Counted from the first letter of the stretch, positions 1 to 9,357 are shown. The stretch is DNA of 64,000 nucleotides from Breznakiella homolactica (GCF_016616095.2 NZ_CP067089.2:1612001-1676000), one strand, 5' to 3'. Numbers and translations are program-made. The notes: generated by a model not told the origin, from the letters alone.

Positions 1-630
1 AATACAAAACAAAGGATCCTCGACGCGTCCCTGGATCTGTTTTCCGTGCAGGGCTTTGACGGGGTTTCCATTAAGGAAATAGCCGGCCGGGTGGGAATAA
101 AAGACAGTTCCCTGTATAAACACTTTCCCAGCAAACAGGCAATTTTTGACACCCTCTTCGAGGAGATGAATACCCGATTCGAGGAAACCGTGGCTTCCTA
201 CAGACTGCCCCAGGGGGAGATCAGGAAGGTAGCCAAAGAGTACGGCCGGAACGATCTGACCTGGCTCAAGAAAGCCTGCGAAGCGGTGTTTCTCTTTTTC
301 CTCAAGGATCCGCGGGCCTCAAAATTCCGGCGGCTCCTGATGATCGAACAGTACAAGAACGGCGCGGCGGCCGCGGCATTCAGAAGCTGGTTTACCGACG
401 CCGCCATGGAATTTCAGACAGCCTTGTTTACGGAGATGATTAAACAGGGAGCTTTCCGGAAAGGGCCGCCGGCAACCATGGCTCTTCAGTTTTACGCTCC
501 CTTTTACCTGCTTTTATTCCAGTACGACACCATGCCGGAGAAAACCGGCGAAGCCCTGGCGGTCCTCATGGCCCATGTGGAACAGTTTGCCGCGGTTTAT
601 CAAATACCCCAGAAGGAACGGAAAAAATGA
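1..630 (+). CDS. TetR/AcrR family transcriptional regulator (5' truncated by window edge)
   Basis: The frame is open from base 1 and reads TKQRILDASLDLF before the first possible internal GTG at 46, so the true start lies left of the window. The N-terminal part is a TetR helix-turn-helix with the typical run VSIKEIAGRVGIKDSSLYKHF; the remaining ~150 residues are a helical ligand/dimerisation domain. The stop overlaps the ATG of the next radical SAM gene by four bases (ATGA), so the two are translationally coupled. A TetR gene coupled to this type of radical SAM protein is a recurrent pair in Clostridia (recalled, not searched). It probably represses its own operon; the operator would lie outside the window. 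The ligand is unknown. Confidence 0.9.
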   Translation, partial: NTKQRILDASLDLFSVQGFDGVSIKEIAGRVGIKDSSLYKHFPSKQAIFDTLFEEMNTRFEETVASYRLPQGEIRKVAKEYGRNDLTWLKKACEAVFLFFLKDPRASKFRRLLMIEQYKNGAAAAAFRSWFTDAAMEFQTALFTEMIKQGAFRKGPPATMALQFYAPFYLLLFQYDTMPEKTGEALAVLMAHVEQFAAVYQIPQKERKK

Positions 631-1715
631 ACCTGAATATATTTATGCAGAAAGGCATCGCCAATATTATGAAGACCGCCGGCCGCTTTTACCTGAACAG
701 CAGAAAAGGCCGGGCTTTCCTGGCACGGATAATTCCGGAAATCACCCGGAGCGCCGCACTGCGGGAAGAAAACGAGAAAGCCGGCTGCCACGTGCCGCCC
801 TTCCTCATCGCCAGCATCGCGTCCCGGTGCAATCTGTCCTGCGCGGGCTGCTACGCCCGGGCGGGCGGCGCCCTGAAGGATACTGCCTGCGGCGGCGGAC
901 TCAGTCCCGCGGATCTTTCGGCGGAGGAATGGATGGCGGTCTTCGCCGAAGCGGCAAATCTGGGTACGGCGTTCATCCTCCTCGCCGGTGGGGAACCCTT
1001 AATGCGCCGGGATGTAATCACCGCGGCCGCGTCAATGCCCAGCCTGGTGTTCCCGGTTTTTACCAACGGAACCCTCATGGATGGAGAATTCCTCTCCCTT
1101 TTTGATGAAAACCGCCATCTGATTCCGGTTCTGAGCCTTGAAGGAAACAGGGAGGCCACCGATGTCCGCCGGGGAACGGGAGTCTACGCCGGGGTCGAGT
1201 CGGCGATGGCGGAACTCAAGGAGCGGCGTATCCTCTTCGGTGTATCCGTAACCGTCACCCGGGAGAATATGGCGGAAGTGCTGGCCGAATCCTATACCGC
1301 GGAACTCCGGAGCCGGGGCTGCGGTATCGTCTTTTTCGTGGAGTATGTCCCGGCGGAACCGGGTACGGAATCTCTGGCCCTGGATAAAGCAGGCCAGGAG
1401 GAACTCCAGAGACGCACCCAAGGCCTCAAGGGCCGGTTCAGCGACACCGTTATTCTCTCTTTTTCCGGGGATGAAGAAGCCATGGGCGGCTGCCTGGCCT
1501 CGGGGCGGGGATTTTTCCATATCAACCCCAAAGGCGGCGCGGAACCCTGCCCCTTTTCACCCTTCGCCAAAGAGAATATCAAAAACGCTTCCCTCAGGGA
1601 TATCCTGGGATCGCGGTATTTCGGAGAGATCCGGAACCTAGCTGCGGGAAACCATACCGGGGGCTGTGTACTCTTTGAGAAGGAAGCGGAAGTCCGGGCG
1701 ATCCTCGCGGGGTAA
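627..1715 (+). CDS. Radical SAM protein with SPASM-like C-terminal cysteines
   Basis: This 362-residue protein carries the radical SAM cluster motif CxxxCxxC at C68, C72 and C75 (RCNLSCAGCYARAG), followed by a GGEPL S-adenosylmethionine-binding strand. The C-terminal third has three spaced cysteines (GGCLASGRG, EPCPFSPF, GGCVLF), including the 'P-x-G...PCPF' pattern of SPASM/twitch domains that hold auxiliary Fe-S clusters. It is therefore expected to be a cytoplasmic anaerobic enzyme that modifies a peptide or small molecule; the substrate cannot be read from the sequence. It overlaps the upstream TetR gene by four bases, which suggests expression is controlled by that regulator. No obvious short precursor peptide gene is adjacent. 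Confidence 0.88.
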   Translation: MNLNIFMQKGIANIMKTAGRFYLNSRKGRAFLARIIPEITRSAALREENEKAGCHVPPFLIASIASRCNLSCAGCYARAGGALKDTACGGGLSPADLSAEEWMAVFAEAANLGTAFILLAGGEPLMRRDVITAAASMPSLVFPVFTNGTLMDGEFLSLFDENRHLIPVLSLEGNREATDVRRGTGVYAGVESAMAELKERRILFGVSVTVTRENMAEVLAESYTAELRSRGCGIVFFVEYVPAEPGTESLALDKAGQEELQRRTQGLKGRFSDTVILSFSGDEEAMGGCLASGRGFFHINPKGGAEPCPFSPFAKENIKNASLRDILGSRYFGEIRNLAAGNHTGGCVLFEKEAEVRAILAG

Positions 1716-1787
1716 CCGGCCGGTCAGGGACTATTCGCTTACCGAAGCATTGTATTCACTTGACCCTTCCGTGGGAAATACGATTAT

Positions 1788-2609
1788 ATGAACCCTATGG
1801 TTGTACGAAACAGGCCGGTAAAAACAGTTATAGTAAAATCAAAACTTCCCGTATCGGATTACGCGGTTAATCCCTATGTAGGCTGTCCCCATAAGTGCGT
1901 CTACTGCTACGCCTCATTCATGAAGCGCTTCACCGGCCATGGGGAACCCTGGGGAGAATTCCTGGATGTCAAGGAATTCCCGCCCATCACCGATCCATCC
2001 CGGTACGACGGCAAGGCACTGTTCTTCGGCTCGGTCACGGACTGCTACAACCCCTACGAAAAAAAATACGGAAAAACCCGGGAACTCCTCCGGCAGTTCG
2101 CGGGAACGAAAGCTGAAATAAGTATTTCCACCAAGTCTGCCCTGATCCTCCGGGACCTGGATATTCTTAAACAGATCGAAAACCTCACTGTTTCCTTCTC
2201 CATCAATACCCTGGACGAAGGGTTCCGCCGGGATATGGACCGGGCATCCCCGATCAGTGAACGGATTGATGCCATGGCGGTCCTCAATAAAAACGGTATC
2301 CGAACGGTGACTTTTATCTCCCCCATTTTTCCGGGGATCACTTCGGTGCCGGATATTGCCCGGGCCACCAGGGATCACTGCGGAGAATACTGGCTGGAAA
2401 ACCTCAACCTTCGGGGGACCTACCGCCATACGATCATGCAGTATATAGAAAAGAAGCATCCCGGCCTTCTGCCCCTGTACCAGGGGATATACCAGGAAAG
2501 GGACAAAAGTTACTGGATCGCTTTGAGCGAAGAACTGGAAGCCTTTGCCCGGCGGGAAGGACTTGTTATGAAAAACTATTTTTACCATGAACTGATCCGG
2601 AAAAAATAG
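1788..2609 (+). CDS. SPL-family radical SAM protein (resembles 'rSAM mobile pair protein B')
   Basis: The 273-residue product has the radical SAM motif at C33, C37 and C40 inside NPYVGCPHKCVYCYASFMKR, a signature of the spore-photoproduct-lyase-like family. The text closely resembles proteins annotated as radical SAM mobile pair protein B, but its usual partner (protein A) is not here; instead a different radical SAM gene lies 72 bases upstream. No convincing Shine-Dalgarno sequence precedes the ATG. A TTGACC box at 1760-1765 and a TATATG at 1785-1790 could form a promoter overlapping this start codon, in which case the in-frame ATG at 1797 would be the first codon of a leaderless message. 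Substrate unknown. Confidence 0.85.
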   Translation: MNPMVVRNRPVKTVIVKSKLPVSDYAVNPYVGCPHKCVYCYASFMKRFTGHGEPWGEFLDVKEFPPITDPSRYDGKALFFGSVTDCYNPYEKKYGKTRELLRQFAGTKAEISISTKSALILRDLDILKQIENLTVSFSINTLDEGFRRDMDRASPISERIDAMAVLNKNGIRTVTFISPIFPGITSVPDIARATRDHCGEYWLENLNLRGTYRHTIMQYIEKKHPGLLPLYQGIYQERDKSYWIALSEELEAFARREGLVMKNYFYHELIRKK

Positions 2610-2639
2610 AAGACCATCGGGTCAGGAGAGGAAATTTTT

Positions 2640-3125
2640 ATGAACAAAACAGAACTGCGCCTGCGTCCATTGGAGGACGGGGACATCCCCCGGCTCACCG
2701 CGTGGCTGTACAAAGACTATATCAGGCAGTGGTACCATGATCCGGAAGAATGGCTCAAGGAAGTCCGGGAACGGAAGGGCGCCTTCGCCTTTCTGCGCCA
2801 TTTTATTGTCCTGGACGGGGATACACCCTTGGGGTTCTGCCAGTACTATGACTGTTTCGACGCTCAGGAAGAATGGTATGAAGTTACCGAACCGAAAACT
2901 ATTTACAGCATCGATTATCTTATCGGGGAAGAAGCATATCTGGGCAAAGGCTGGGGCACGGCTATTGTCGGAGCCCTGGTGGAAGCCATCCGGAATCTGG
3001 GCCATGCAAAAACCATTCTGGTCCAGCCCGAACCGGAAAACATTCCCTCGAACAGGGCACTGCTGGCAAATGGTTTTATTTTTGATGAAGCTAAGGGGTA
3101 TTACCGCTTCAGCCTTGTGCCGTAA
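2640..3125 (+). CDS. GNAT acetyltransferase, AAC(6')-like
   Basis: This 161-residue protein is a single GNAT domain. The acetyl-CoA pyrophosphate-binding motif A is visible as LGKGWGTAIV (residues 101-110), preceded by IDYLIGEE and followed by VQPEPENIPSNRALLANGF, an arrangement typical of aminoglycoside 6'-N-acetyltransferases and their chromosomal relatives (Acetyltransf_8 type). It acetylates an amine with acetyl-CoA in the cytoplasm; whether the acceptor is an aminoglycoside or a cellular metabolite cannot be told. A good AGGAGAGG ribosome site lies eight bases before the ATG. It follows the SPL radical SAM gene by 30 bases and is probably co-transcribed with it. Confidence 0.85.
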   Translation: MNKTELRLRPLEDGDIPRLTAWLYKDYIRQWYHDPEEWLKEVRERKGAFAFLRHFIVLDGDTPLGFCQYYDCFDAQEEWYEVTEPKTIYSIDYLIGEEAYLGKGWGTAIVGALVEAIRNLGHAKTILVQPEPENIPSNRALLANGFIFDEAKGYYRFSLVP

Positions 3126-3150
3126 TCCGGCGGCGCGGCAGGCTTTATTT

Positions 3151-3480
3151 CTACCCGTCGATCCGTTCCAGCTTAAAAATCACCGGACGGACGCCATCGT
3201 TGCAGCAGGTGATCATCACTTTCTCATCATTGGTCCAGCCCCGCATGATGGACCCGCCCTGAATGGCGGCGTAAACGTAGCGGCTGATGCTGTCCCAGGC
3301 TTCGGAACAGAACTTTCCGCCCAGCATGGGGAAGTAGTTTTCGCTGTCCACAATGATCTCCTGACCGTCCTGGAAAAGTTTGCACTTCCCCGCCTGGGGA
3401 TCCGCCAGGTATTCGTCGGCCAGGTCCTGGAAATACTCCCGCCGTAAAACCGTTATTTTGCATTTATGCTTGTTTGCCAT
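3151..3480 (-). CDS. TIGR04076 family protein (first of two in the window)
   Basis: A 109-residue cytoplasmic protein matching the small TIGR04076 family: it opens with KITVLRREY and ends with ITCCNDGVRPVIFKLERID, the conserved terminal strand with paired cysteines followed by 'RPVxFxLxR'. The family has no assigned biochemical role; the conserved cysteines suggest metal or cluster binding, which is inference. It is transcribed convergently toward the GNAT gene (25-base gap). An AGGGAGGTAATG-like context (purine-rich site before ATG) supports the start. A more divergent relative is encoded at 61865-62137. Confidence 0.75.
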   Translation of the reverse strand: MANKHKCKITVLRREYFQDLADEYLADPQAGKCKLFQDGQEIIVDSENYFPMLGGKFCSEAWDSISRYVYAAIQGGSIMRGWTNDEKVMITCCNDGVRPVIFKLERIDG

Positions 3481-3664
3481 GGCATTACCTCCCTGATTTC
3501 AGACCGCCGTCTTGGTATAATTCTAACATTTTTTTCCGGTTTATCAACACGTACCGGCAAAACCGGAGGATTACGGCATCCGCGGGAAAGGCCGCGGCGT
3601 TAACTCCGAAGCTCCGGCCGCAACACTTGATTCTCCGGCGCTTAATCTCTACTATGCAGGAACC

Positions 3665-4573
3665 ATGGTACCTGTTTCACCCCATTCAAAAAAACCTATC
3701 CGGATAAGACAGCGGATACTTTGTGTCCTGGTCTGCATCATGGCCGCAGGCCTCTGTTATGCCGGAGAAAATCCTTCCGGGAATATCATTCCCTATGAGG
3801 AAGATTTCACCCTCACGGTGTCAGGAAAATACAATATCGTGAGTGTCGGGGACCGGATGGCCGCCAGTTACGAGGCGGACAAACCCTGGGCTCTGGGTCT
3901 GGGGCTCCGGTACAAGAGCCTTTCGGCAAGTTTCAGTATTCCCCTCTACAAAATATCCGGCAGGGAACCCTTCAGTACCTTTGACTTCAGGATGAATTCC
4001 TATCCGGGCAAGTTCTACTATTCACTGTTCTGCATGCGGTACCAGGATTTTTACCGGGACGCGGATACCAGCGATGTCCGGGACACGGACATGCAGCTCT
4101 TTTCCGCGGGCATCACCGGTGGCTGGGTTATGAACCACAAAAACCATTCCCTGGGGGCTGTCTACAATTTGTCCGGCCGTCAGGAAAAATCCAGCGGCAG
4201 TCCGCTCTTGGGCTTTGGCGTATTTTATACATCCCTGCACAGCCGGGACGGCGCGCTGGAACAGTACCGGGATAAAGACCGGCTCGTGTCTTTCGGTCCC
4301 AGCGCGGGGTACTCCTACACCTTTGTCTTTCCCCGGAATTTCTTCCTCAATCTCATGGCCGCCGCGGAAGTAAACGCCGGTATCAGCGTTGACAGAAAGA
4401 CCTGGCACTTCATGCCCCAGATCATGCCCAGAATTTCCTTTGGCTACAACCATACGTCATGGTCCCTGAATTTTGTGGGGGACTGCCGCTTCCTGCTCAT
4501 CCTCCGCAACCCGGAACGGCCCGACGGATTGCTCACCTCCTCCATGACAATAAATTTCTCCTACCGGTTTTGA
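3665..4573 (+). CDS. Putative outer-membrane beta-barrel protein (DUF4421-like)
   Basis: The 302-residue product has a basic N-terminus and a hydrophobic signal segment ending CYAGENPSG (residues ~18-37), then alternating amphipathic strands rich in aromatic and glycine residues (GLGLRYKSLSASFSIPLY, FYYSLFCMRY), and a terminal phenylalanine in FSYRF, the usual last strand signal of outer-membrane proteins. The strand pattern recalls DUF4421 proteins, best known in Bacteroidota. The start is uncertain because no clear ribosome site precedes the ATG at 3665. It stands alone, with 184 bases upstream and a gene remnant downstream on the other strand. No ligand or function can be assigned. Confidence 0.7.
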   Translation: MVPVSPHSKKPIRIRQRILCVLVCIMAAGLCYAGENPSGNIIPYEEDFTLTVSGKYNIVSVGDRMAASYEADKPWALGLGLRYKSLSASFSIPLYKISGREPFSTFDFRMNSYPGKFYYSLFCMRYQDFYRDADTSDVRDTDMQLFSAGITGGWVMNHKNHSLGAVYNLSGRQEKSSGSPLLGFGVFYTSLHSRDGALEQYRDKDRLVSFGPSAGYSYTFVFPRNFFLNLMAAAEVNAGISVDRKTWHFMPQIMPRISFGYNHTSWSLNFVGDCRFLLILRNPERPDGLLTSSMTINFSYRF

Positions 4574-4587
4574 CAGAGCCTTCCGGA

Positions 4588-4797
4588 TTATCTGAAAATA
4601 GGAATCGTTTTTAGGAAATCGCTTAAATTGATGGCGTCCCAGGGAAGATGCTCGGCGACAGCCAGACCCGCCAATTCGGTTTCCGCCGCGGCATCCCGGA
4701 ACAGCCAGGGAAAAATCGCCAGAGCACGGCCCCGCGATTCGGATGCAGCTGCCGGATAACCAACCGGCAGCTGTATCGGATGCTTCTTTTCAGCCTG
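4588..4797 (-). pseudogene. C-terminal remnant of an unidentified gene
   Basis: Most of the 307-base gap between the outer-membrane gene and the DUF4240 gene is an open minus-strand frame of 69 codons, running from a stop at 4798-4800 to a TAA at 4588-4590 with no ATG, GTG or TTG at a plausible position. Its translation has ordinary protein composition (ESRGRALAIFPWLFRDA, GLAVAEHLPWDAINLSDFL) and codon use like the neighbours, so it reads like the tail of a gene that lost its front. I do not recognise the family. The rest of the gap holds only the ribosome site for the next gene. Confidence 0.35.
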
Positions 4798-4880
4798 TCA
4801 AAAATAATCTACACTTGAGGCTGTCTTTGGCGCCGCCGGCAGCCAAGGATACCGCGGCAGCGGTATAAAGGAGCGAATGG

Positions 4881-5486
4881 ATGACAAAGCAGGATTTCTG
4901 GAATATTATGGACCGTTGCCGCCGCGAGGATACCGAAGCGTACCGCAGCGCCCTGGAAGCGGAAACCGCGGCACTGCCGCCGGAGGAGCTGCGGCTGTTC
5001 CGGGCCTACCTCGGCGCGTATATGAACGGTGCCGCCGAGTGCGTATGGCTGGACATGGCATGCAAGGTGATAAACGGCTACGTCAGCGACGACACCGCGC
5101 TCTACTTTGCCCTGTGGGTTATCGCCCAGGGAAATACGTATCTGATAAACGCGCTGAAGGATCCGGACTCCCTGGCTGACCTGCCCTATATTCCCTTCGG
5201 GCATGCCGAGTTTGAAATGCTCATGGGAGTGGGATTTGATGAAGAAGATTTCGAAGCCCCGCCCAGCGGAGAGTACGGCGCGTTCGAAGAAGCGGATGGT
5301 TATGCCGGGGAAGCCGGATTCGCAGTTCCCCCGCAGATCAGTGCGGAAATAGGCGCGGAAATTATCTACAAAAACGGCGGCAGGTACGGCGGGTTTGAAA
5401 GCTTCGAAGAAGCCATGGCCGCTATTCCGCAGACCCTGCCCCGCCTGATATCACGCGCGGAACGGGAAGGTTTTATATGGAAGTGA
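4881..5486 (+). CDS. DUF4240 domain protein
   Basis: A 201-residue cytoplasmic protein whose N-terminal ~125 residues match the DUF4240 pattern: MTKQDFWNIMDRCR, then AYLGAYMNGA and DTALYFALWVIAQG, then a 'YxxFGHAEFE' segment. The family is related to WGR/SUKH-neighbour proteins and is often found among bacterial immunity-like genes, but has no established activity. AAGGAG precedes the ATG by about ten bases. The 3' end overlaps the start of the alpha/beta hydrolase gene by ten bases, so the two are co-translated. The C-terminal 70 residues are acidic and variable. Confidence 0.8.
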   Translation: MTKQDFWNIMDRCRREDTEAYRSALEAETAALPPEELRLFRAYLGAYMNGAAECVWLDMACKVINGYVSDDTALYFALWVIAQGNTYLINALKDPDSLADLPYIPFGHAEFEMLMGVGFDEEDFEAPPSGEYGAFEEADGYAGEAGFAVPPQISAEIGAEIIYKNGGRYGGFESFEEAMAAIPQTLPRLISRAEREGFIWK

Positions 5487-6157
5487 ACGTCAACGGAGTA
5501 ACCCTCTATTACAAAAAAACCGGCAGCGGCCCGGCGCTGGTGCTGCTCCACGGCAACGGAGAGGATCATACCATCTTTGACGAGCTCACCGAAAAACTGA
5601 AGGACCGCTTTACCCTCTATGCCCCGGACAGCCGCAACCATGGCCGGAGCGAACAGACCGAAGTGTACGCCTATGAAACCATGGCGGAAGATATTTTTCA
5701 GTTTATTAAAAAACTGGACCTGGCTCCGGTGTACCTGCTGGGATTCAGCGACGGCGGTATCATAGGATTACTTCTGGCCATGAAGCACCCGGAGGTTCTG
5801 CGGAAGGCGGCCCTCCTGGGGGTCAACCTTAAGCCGGAGGATTTTACCGAAGAGAGCTACGCGTACGTTAAGGAAACCTATGAGCAAACCGGCGACCCGC
5901 TCTTCAAACTTATGCTGGAACAGCCGGATATTCCATTGGAAGCCCTGAGGGATGTCCATGTTCCCCTGCTCCTGATGGCCGGGGAGAATGACATCTACAG
6001 ACCGGAACTTTACAGGGACCTCGTCCGCACCCTTCCGGACGCCCGGCTCATTACCATGGAGGGCCACGACCACTCGAGCTATATTGAACACTCGGATTTG
6101 ATCGGCAATGATGTAAGGGCTTTCTTTGAGGAATCCCGGCAAAAGCCGATCCCCTGA
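5477..6157 (+). CDS. Alpha/beta hydrolase
   Basis: The 226-residue protein is a compact alpha/beta hydrolase. The oxyanion motif LLHGNGEDH lies at residues ~23-31, the nucleophile elbow is GFS91DGG, the acid is D172 in MAGENDIYR, and the catalytic histidine is H199 (or H197) in EGHDHSSY. The GxSxG-like elbow has Asp after Ser, as in many small carboxylesterases. No signal peptide is present, so it acts in the cytoplasm. It overlaps the DUF4240 gene and is followed within 25 bases by a GNAT gene, so the three likely form one transcript. Substrate unknown. Confidence 0.88.
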   Translation: MEVNVNGVTLYYKKTGSGPALVLLHGNGEDHTIFDELTEKLKDRFTLYAPDSRNHGRSEQTEVYAYETMAEDIFQFIKKLDLAPVYLLGFSDGGIIGLLLAMKHPEVLRKAALLGVNLKPEDFTEESYAYVKETYEQTGDPLFKLMLEQPDIPLEALRDVHVPLLLMAGENDIYRPELYRDLVRTLPDARLITMEGHDHSSYIEHSDLIGNDVRAFFEESRQKPIP

Positions 6158-6182
6158 AACAATGACAGGATACACCAACCAA

Positions 6183-6698
6183 ATGATTACTATCCGGAAG
6201 GAAGAACCCAAAGATTATCCGGAAGTCCGGCGGCTCGTGACCGCCGCCTTTGCGACCGTGGAGTACGGAGACGGAACAGAGGCGCATTACCTGGACAGCC
6301 TGCGGGAAAAACCGACCTTTATCCCTGAGCTTTCCCTGGTTGCTGAAACCGGAGATAAAACCATCGCCGGCCAGATCGTGCTCTGCAAAACGGAAGTTGC
6401 AGCGGCGGACGGCATGATCACAACCCTGGTCCTTTCTCCCCTGAGCGTCCGGCCGGAATATTTCCGGCGGGGGATCGCCCGCAGTCTCATGGAGCGCGCC
6501 TTTGGTATTGCCCGGGAGCTGGGGTACACGTCGGTATTCCTCTGCGGGGAACCGGAGATCTATCATGGCCTGGGATTCGTTCCTTCCTATACCTTCGGCA
6601 TTCACCACCGGAAAGACCCAAAGGCAGACTGGTGTCTGGCCCGGGAACTGGTCCCCGGGGCACTCGAAACCATACAAGGGATCATAGATATTGTCTGA
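6183..6698 (+). CDS. GNAT family N-acetyltransferase, YhbS-like
   Basis: The reading frame is open upstream into the hydrolase gene, but the family's conserved first strand begins MITIRKEEPKDY, so I place the start at the ATG at 6183 (171 aa); an ATG at 6162 is the alternative. Motif A is PLSVRPEYFRRGIARSLMERA and motif B includes GLGFVPSY after FLCGEPEIYH, an arrangement typical of COG3153 (YhbS-type) acetyltransferases. It transfers an acetyl group from acetyl-CoA to an unknown amine in the cytoplasm. It is the last gene of the DUF4240-hydrolase-GNAT run. Confidence 0.82.
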   Translation: MITIRKEEPKDYPEVRRLVTAAFATVEYGDGTEAHYLDSLREKPTFIPELSLVAETGDKTIAGQIVLCKTEVAAADGMITTLVLSPLSVRPEYFRRGIARSLMERAFGIARELGYTSVFLCGEPEIYHGLGFVPSYTFGIHHRKDPKADWCLARELVPGALETIQGIIDIV

Positions 6699-6878
6699 CA
6701 GGTACGGCGATACACCGGCAGCGTCATCTTAACCACCCATAGGCTGAGTATCATTCAATTCTTTGGACAATCTTTCAATTTATAGTGGCATTTGTCCTTT
6801 TTTTAGGTATTAGGGTGAAATTTATTCCCGCCGCGGGTTTATATTATATATATACCTATGTATAAATCGGAGGATTTA

Positions 6879-7535
6879 ATGAAAACCAAAGGTAAGATTT
6901 TTCTGCTCGTCCTGAGCCTGTCCGTTATGATTTTTTTGATTGCCTGTGATAACGGAACTACTGATGACCCCGAACTGTATATCTCATCGGGGGCAATATC
7001 CGGGACCGAGATCATCCTCAGTCAGCAGCAGATTTACGATTTTTTGGGACGGGAAACCAGAAGCGGTACCATCGCGGTAAAATCCGGCCATCCCACTTCA
7101 TCGGTAATACCGACCTCAGGATCAATAACAACCGGATTATTTACGGTAACCATCGACAGCGCGGACATTAATGATTCACACCTGTTTTCCCCGTCGCTTT
7201 TCGGTTCCGGCGGATTGTCCGTTTCGGATCCCAACGCGAAGATCGCGGTCCTGGATTTCATTCCCACATTCAATGATTCCGGAACTTATTCCATTGTCGA
7301 GATCCAGAGCAATAATGACGACCGCTTCTATAAATATGTCTACGCGGACAGGGCCGTCACAATAAACGGCGAAACCGCGTACTACGATGAGGAAGACCGG
7401 GAAATCGCCTTATGGAAGGTGTCCCTCGTACAAGGCTGGAACTGGATGGCCTTTGACGATGACCGGTTCGTCTCCTCAAAACCCGCAGACATTACCTGGA
7501 TCCGTGAAGGTGTTGATTACGACTTTTTTGACTAA
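6879..7535 (+). CDS. Hypothetical lipoprotein
   Basis: An in-frame ATG at 6858 exists, but CGGAGGA at 6868-6874 sits five bases before the ATG at 6879 and the protein from there starts with a classic lipoprotein signal (MKTKGKIF...VMIFLIAC), so I use 6879 (218 aa). The mature protein begins at the cysteine and would be anchored in a membrane facing the periplasm. The rest is rich in strands and Asp/Ser/Thr, with no domain I recognise. It ends convergently with the chemoreceptor gene, overlapping it by four bases. The AT-rich region 6699-6857 upstream presumably carries its promoter. Confidence 0.72.
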   Translation: MKTKGKIFLLVLSLSVMIFLIACDNGTTDDPELYISSGAISGTEIILSQQQIYDFLGRETRSGTIAVKSGHPTSSVIPTSGSITTGLFTVTIDSADINDSHLFSPSLFGSGGLSVSDPNAKIAVLDFIPTFNDSGTYSIVEIQSNNDDRFYKYVYADRAVTINGETAYYDEEDREIALWKVSLVQGWNWMAFDDDRFVSSKPADITWIREGVDYDFFD

Positions 7536-9307
7536 TCATTAAGCGCGGGCCCGGAAGCCTCCGCGGCTATACGCCGGGCCTCATCCAGGACTTCCGCTAT
7601 GGACTTATTGGCCTTCCGGACATCCTGGACGCTTTCGTTCACTTCCCGGGAGGTGGCGGTGAGTTTACCGATCTCCCCGGATATGAGGCCGCTCACATTC
7701 TGTATTGCTCCGGACTCGTTCTGAACCTCCCGGGTGGTTTCCTCAATATTCTTGAGAGATTCCAGAATCTGCCGTCCGCCCACGGCCTGTTCCTCCACCG
7801 CCCTGTTCACGGTATCAAAGGACGTTTCCATATTGTTCACTTCGGTAAACATCACGGAGATGGACCGGGATGTCTCATCCGTGGCGGCCACCATTTCCGC
7901 GATTATCTGTTCCATCTTTTTGATCTCATTGGCAATGGAAACCGATTCTTTGTCGGACATCTCCGCCAGCTTCCGGATTTCCCCCGCCACCACGGCAAAA
8001 CCCTTCCCCGCCTCACCGGCGTGAGCCGCCTCAATGGCGGCGTTCATGGCCAGAATGTTTGTCTGGCCGGTAATGTTCGCGATGGTCCGGTTTGCCTCCT
8101 GCAGAGCCCGGGACTGTTCCGAAACCTGCTGGAGTTTTCCCACCAGCTGCGCCATATTATCCCGGCCTTGTTCCGAGGAATCCGACAGGGTGCCGGTGAT
8201 GGCGCTTACCTTGTTGACCACGGTCCGGATGGATTGGATGCTGGCCACCATCTCCTCAATAGCCGCCGACGAGACAATGATATTCTCCGATTGGGTGGCC
8301 ACCGCCCGGTTAAGGGAACCGATATTGCCGATGATGGTATCCACGGAACCGGCGGTCTGTTCCACCGATTCCAGCTGCAGGTCGGACCGGCTCTGCACGG
8401 AATCCATGTTCTGATTTATTACCGCCAGTCCCTCGGCGGACTTGGACATGGCCGTATCCAGGGTTTTGCTTAAGGACGTTAATTTGGCAAGGTGATCGTT
8501 GAGGACATCCAGGGCTTTCCGGAAATTGTCCCGGATCACCATCAGGGCTTTCTGGAGGCTGCCGATCTCATCTGTCCGGAACTTGTTTATTTCCACATCG
8601 AAATTCATGTCCGCCAGATCGCCGGTAATTTTGAGGACTTCCTTGATGGGTTTTATAAGAAAGGAAGAAACCTGGAGTGACAAGAGGGCCGCCAGAACCG
8701 CCGCCAGGAGCAGGGCCAATCCCAGGGCAATCCAGGCGTTCTTCAGGAGATTGGTCATGAAGGATACCTCGCAGTCCAGAACGATGAGCCCGATAATCCG
8801 TCCGTCCCTGATCACCGGGAGATAGGCCGAAAGGTACGTCCCCCACTCGTCCACAAATGGTTTGTCCGCAACCTGGGGGGTTCCGGTGGCGTAGGCCTGG
8901 AGTACCTCCTCGGGGATTTCTTCATTAAAAGAAAAAAGATTGGTCAGAAAGCCGTCAAAGTTCCCCTCTTCCAGGAAATTCGTGTCAAAGAGAAACCGGT
9001 ACCCGTCGGGTCCTTTTTCAATCATGGACACAAAATCTATTTCAAAAATCTCCCCGATGGACTTCATCCCCCGGATAAAGTCCCAGAGTTCCGGCGAATT
9101 GTTCTCCACCCCCCGGACAAAATAGTCCCGGTCCCCCACAAAGGGATACTGGGTATCGATCATGGTGGCGACCTTGGTAAGGTTATCCTGAATAGAATGC
9201 TTGATATATCCGGCGTATTGAACATACATGGTAACGCCAGCGCCCAGGGAGACAATAATCCCCAGGCCGATAAAAAAAAGGAAGAAACGTGTCTTGAGGC
9301 TTTTCAA
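7532..9307 (-). CDS. Methyl-accepting chemotaxis protein
   Basis: The 591-residue receptor has TM1 at residues ~8-28, a periplasmic sensor of about 160 residues (likely a single Cache-like domain, with a cytoplasmic start-stop pattern ending [13 protein letters not shown]), TM2 at ~190-212, a HAMP domain ([18 protein letters not shown]), and the long antiparallel signalling coiled coil with the hairpin tip INRE-like sequence [20 protein letters not shown]. It senses a periplasmic ligand and controls CheA. The start codon is TTG at 9307, supported by GGAGGG six bases upstream; an AT-rich stretch with a tandem 10-base repeat lies just beyond it. No CheR-binding pentapeptide is visible at the C-terminus. 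Confidence 0.93.
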   Translation of the reverse strand: MKSLKTRFFLFFIGLGIIVSLGAGVTMYVQYAGYIKHSIQDNLTKVATMIDTQYPFVGDRDYFVRGVENNSPELWDFIRGMKSIGEIFEIDFVSMIEKGPDGYRFLFDTNFLEEGNFDGFLTNLFSFNEEIPEEVLQAYATGTPQVADKPFVDEWGTYLSAYLPVIRDGRIIGLIVLDCEVSFMTNLLKNAWIALGLALLLAAVLAALLSLQVSSFLIKPIKEVLKITGDLADMNFDVEINKFRTDEIGSLQKALMVIRDNFRKALDVLNDHLAKLTSLSKTLDTAMSKSAEGLAVINQNMDSVQSRSDLQLESVEQTAGSVDTIIGNIGSLNRAVATQSENIIVSSAAIEEMVASIQSIRTVVNKVSAITGTLSDSSEQGRDNMAQLVGKLQQVSEQSRALQEANRTIANITGQTNILAMNAAIEAAHAGEAGKGFAVVAGEIRKLAEMSDKESVSIANEIKKMEQIIAEMVAATDETSRSISVMFTEVNNMETSFDTVNRAVEEQAVGGRQILESLKNIEETTREVQNESGAIQNVSGLISGEIGKLTATSREVNESVQDVRKANKSIAEVLDEARRIAAEASGPALND

Positions 9308-9337
9308 ATGAGCCCTCCATGCGTATTATTATATAGT

Positions 9338-9357
9338 TAATTATAGCTAATTATAGC
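9338..9357. repeat. Tandem 10-bp direct repeat upstream of chemoreceptor gene
   Basis: TAATTATAGC occurs twice in direct tandem, at 9338-9347 and 9348-9357, and is followed by a related CTATAAAG. The block lies 31-50 bases upstream of the TTG start of the chemoreceptor, in the divergent region between it and the AraC gene. It could be a promoter element or regulator site. Confidence 0.5.

Noticed and set aside
6765..6803. GGACAA...TTGTCC with TTTTTTT, possible terminator after the GNAT gene
   Set aside because: The stem is only six bp with a 20-base loop, too weak to support.
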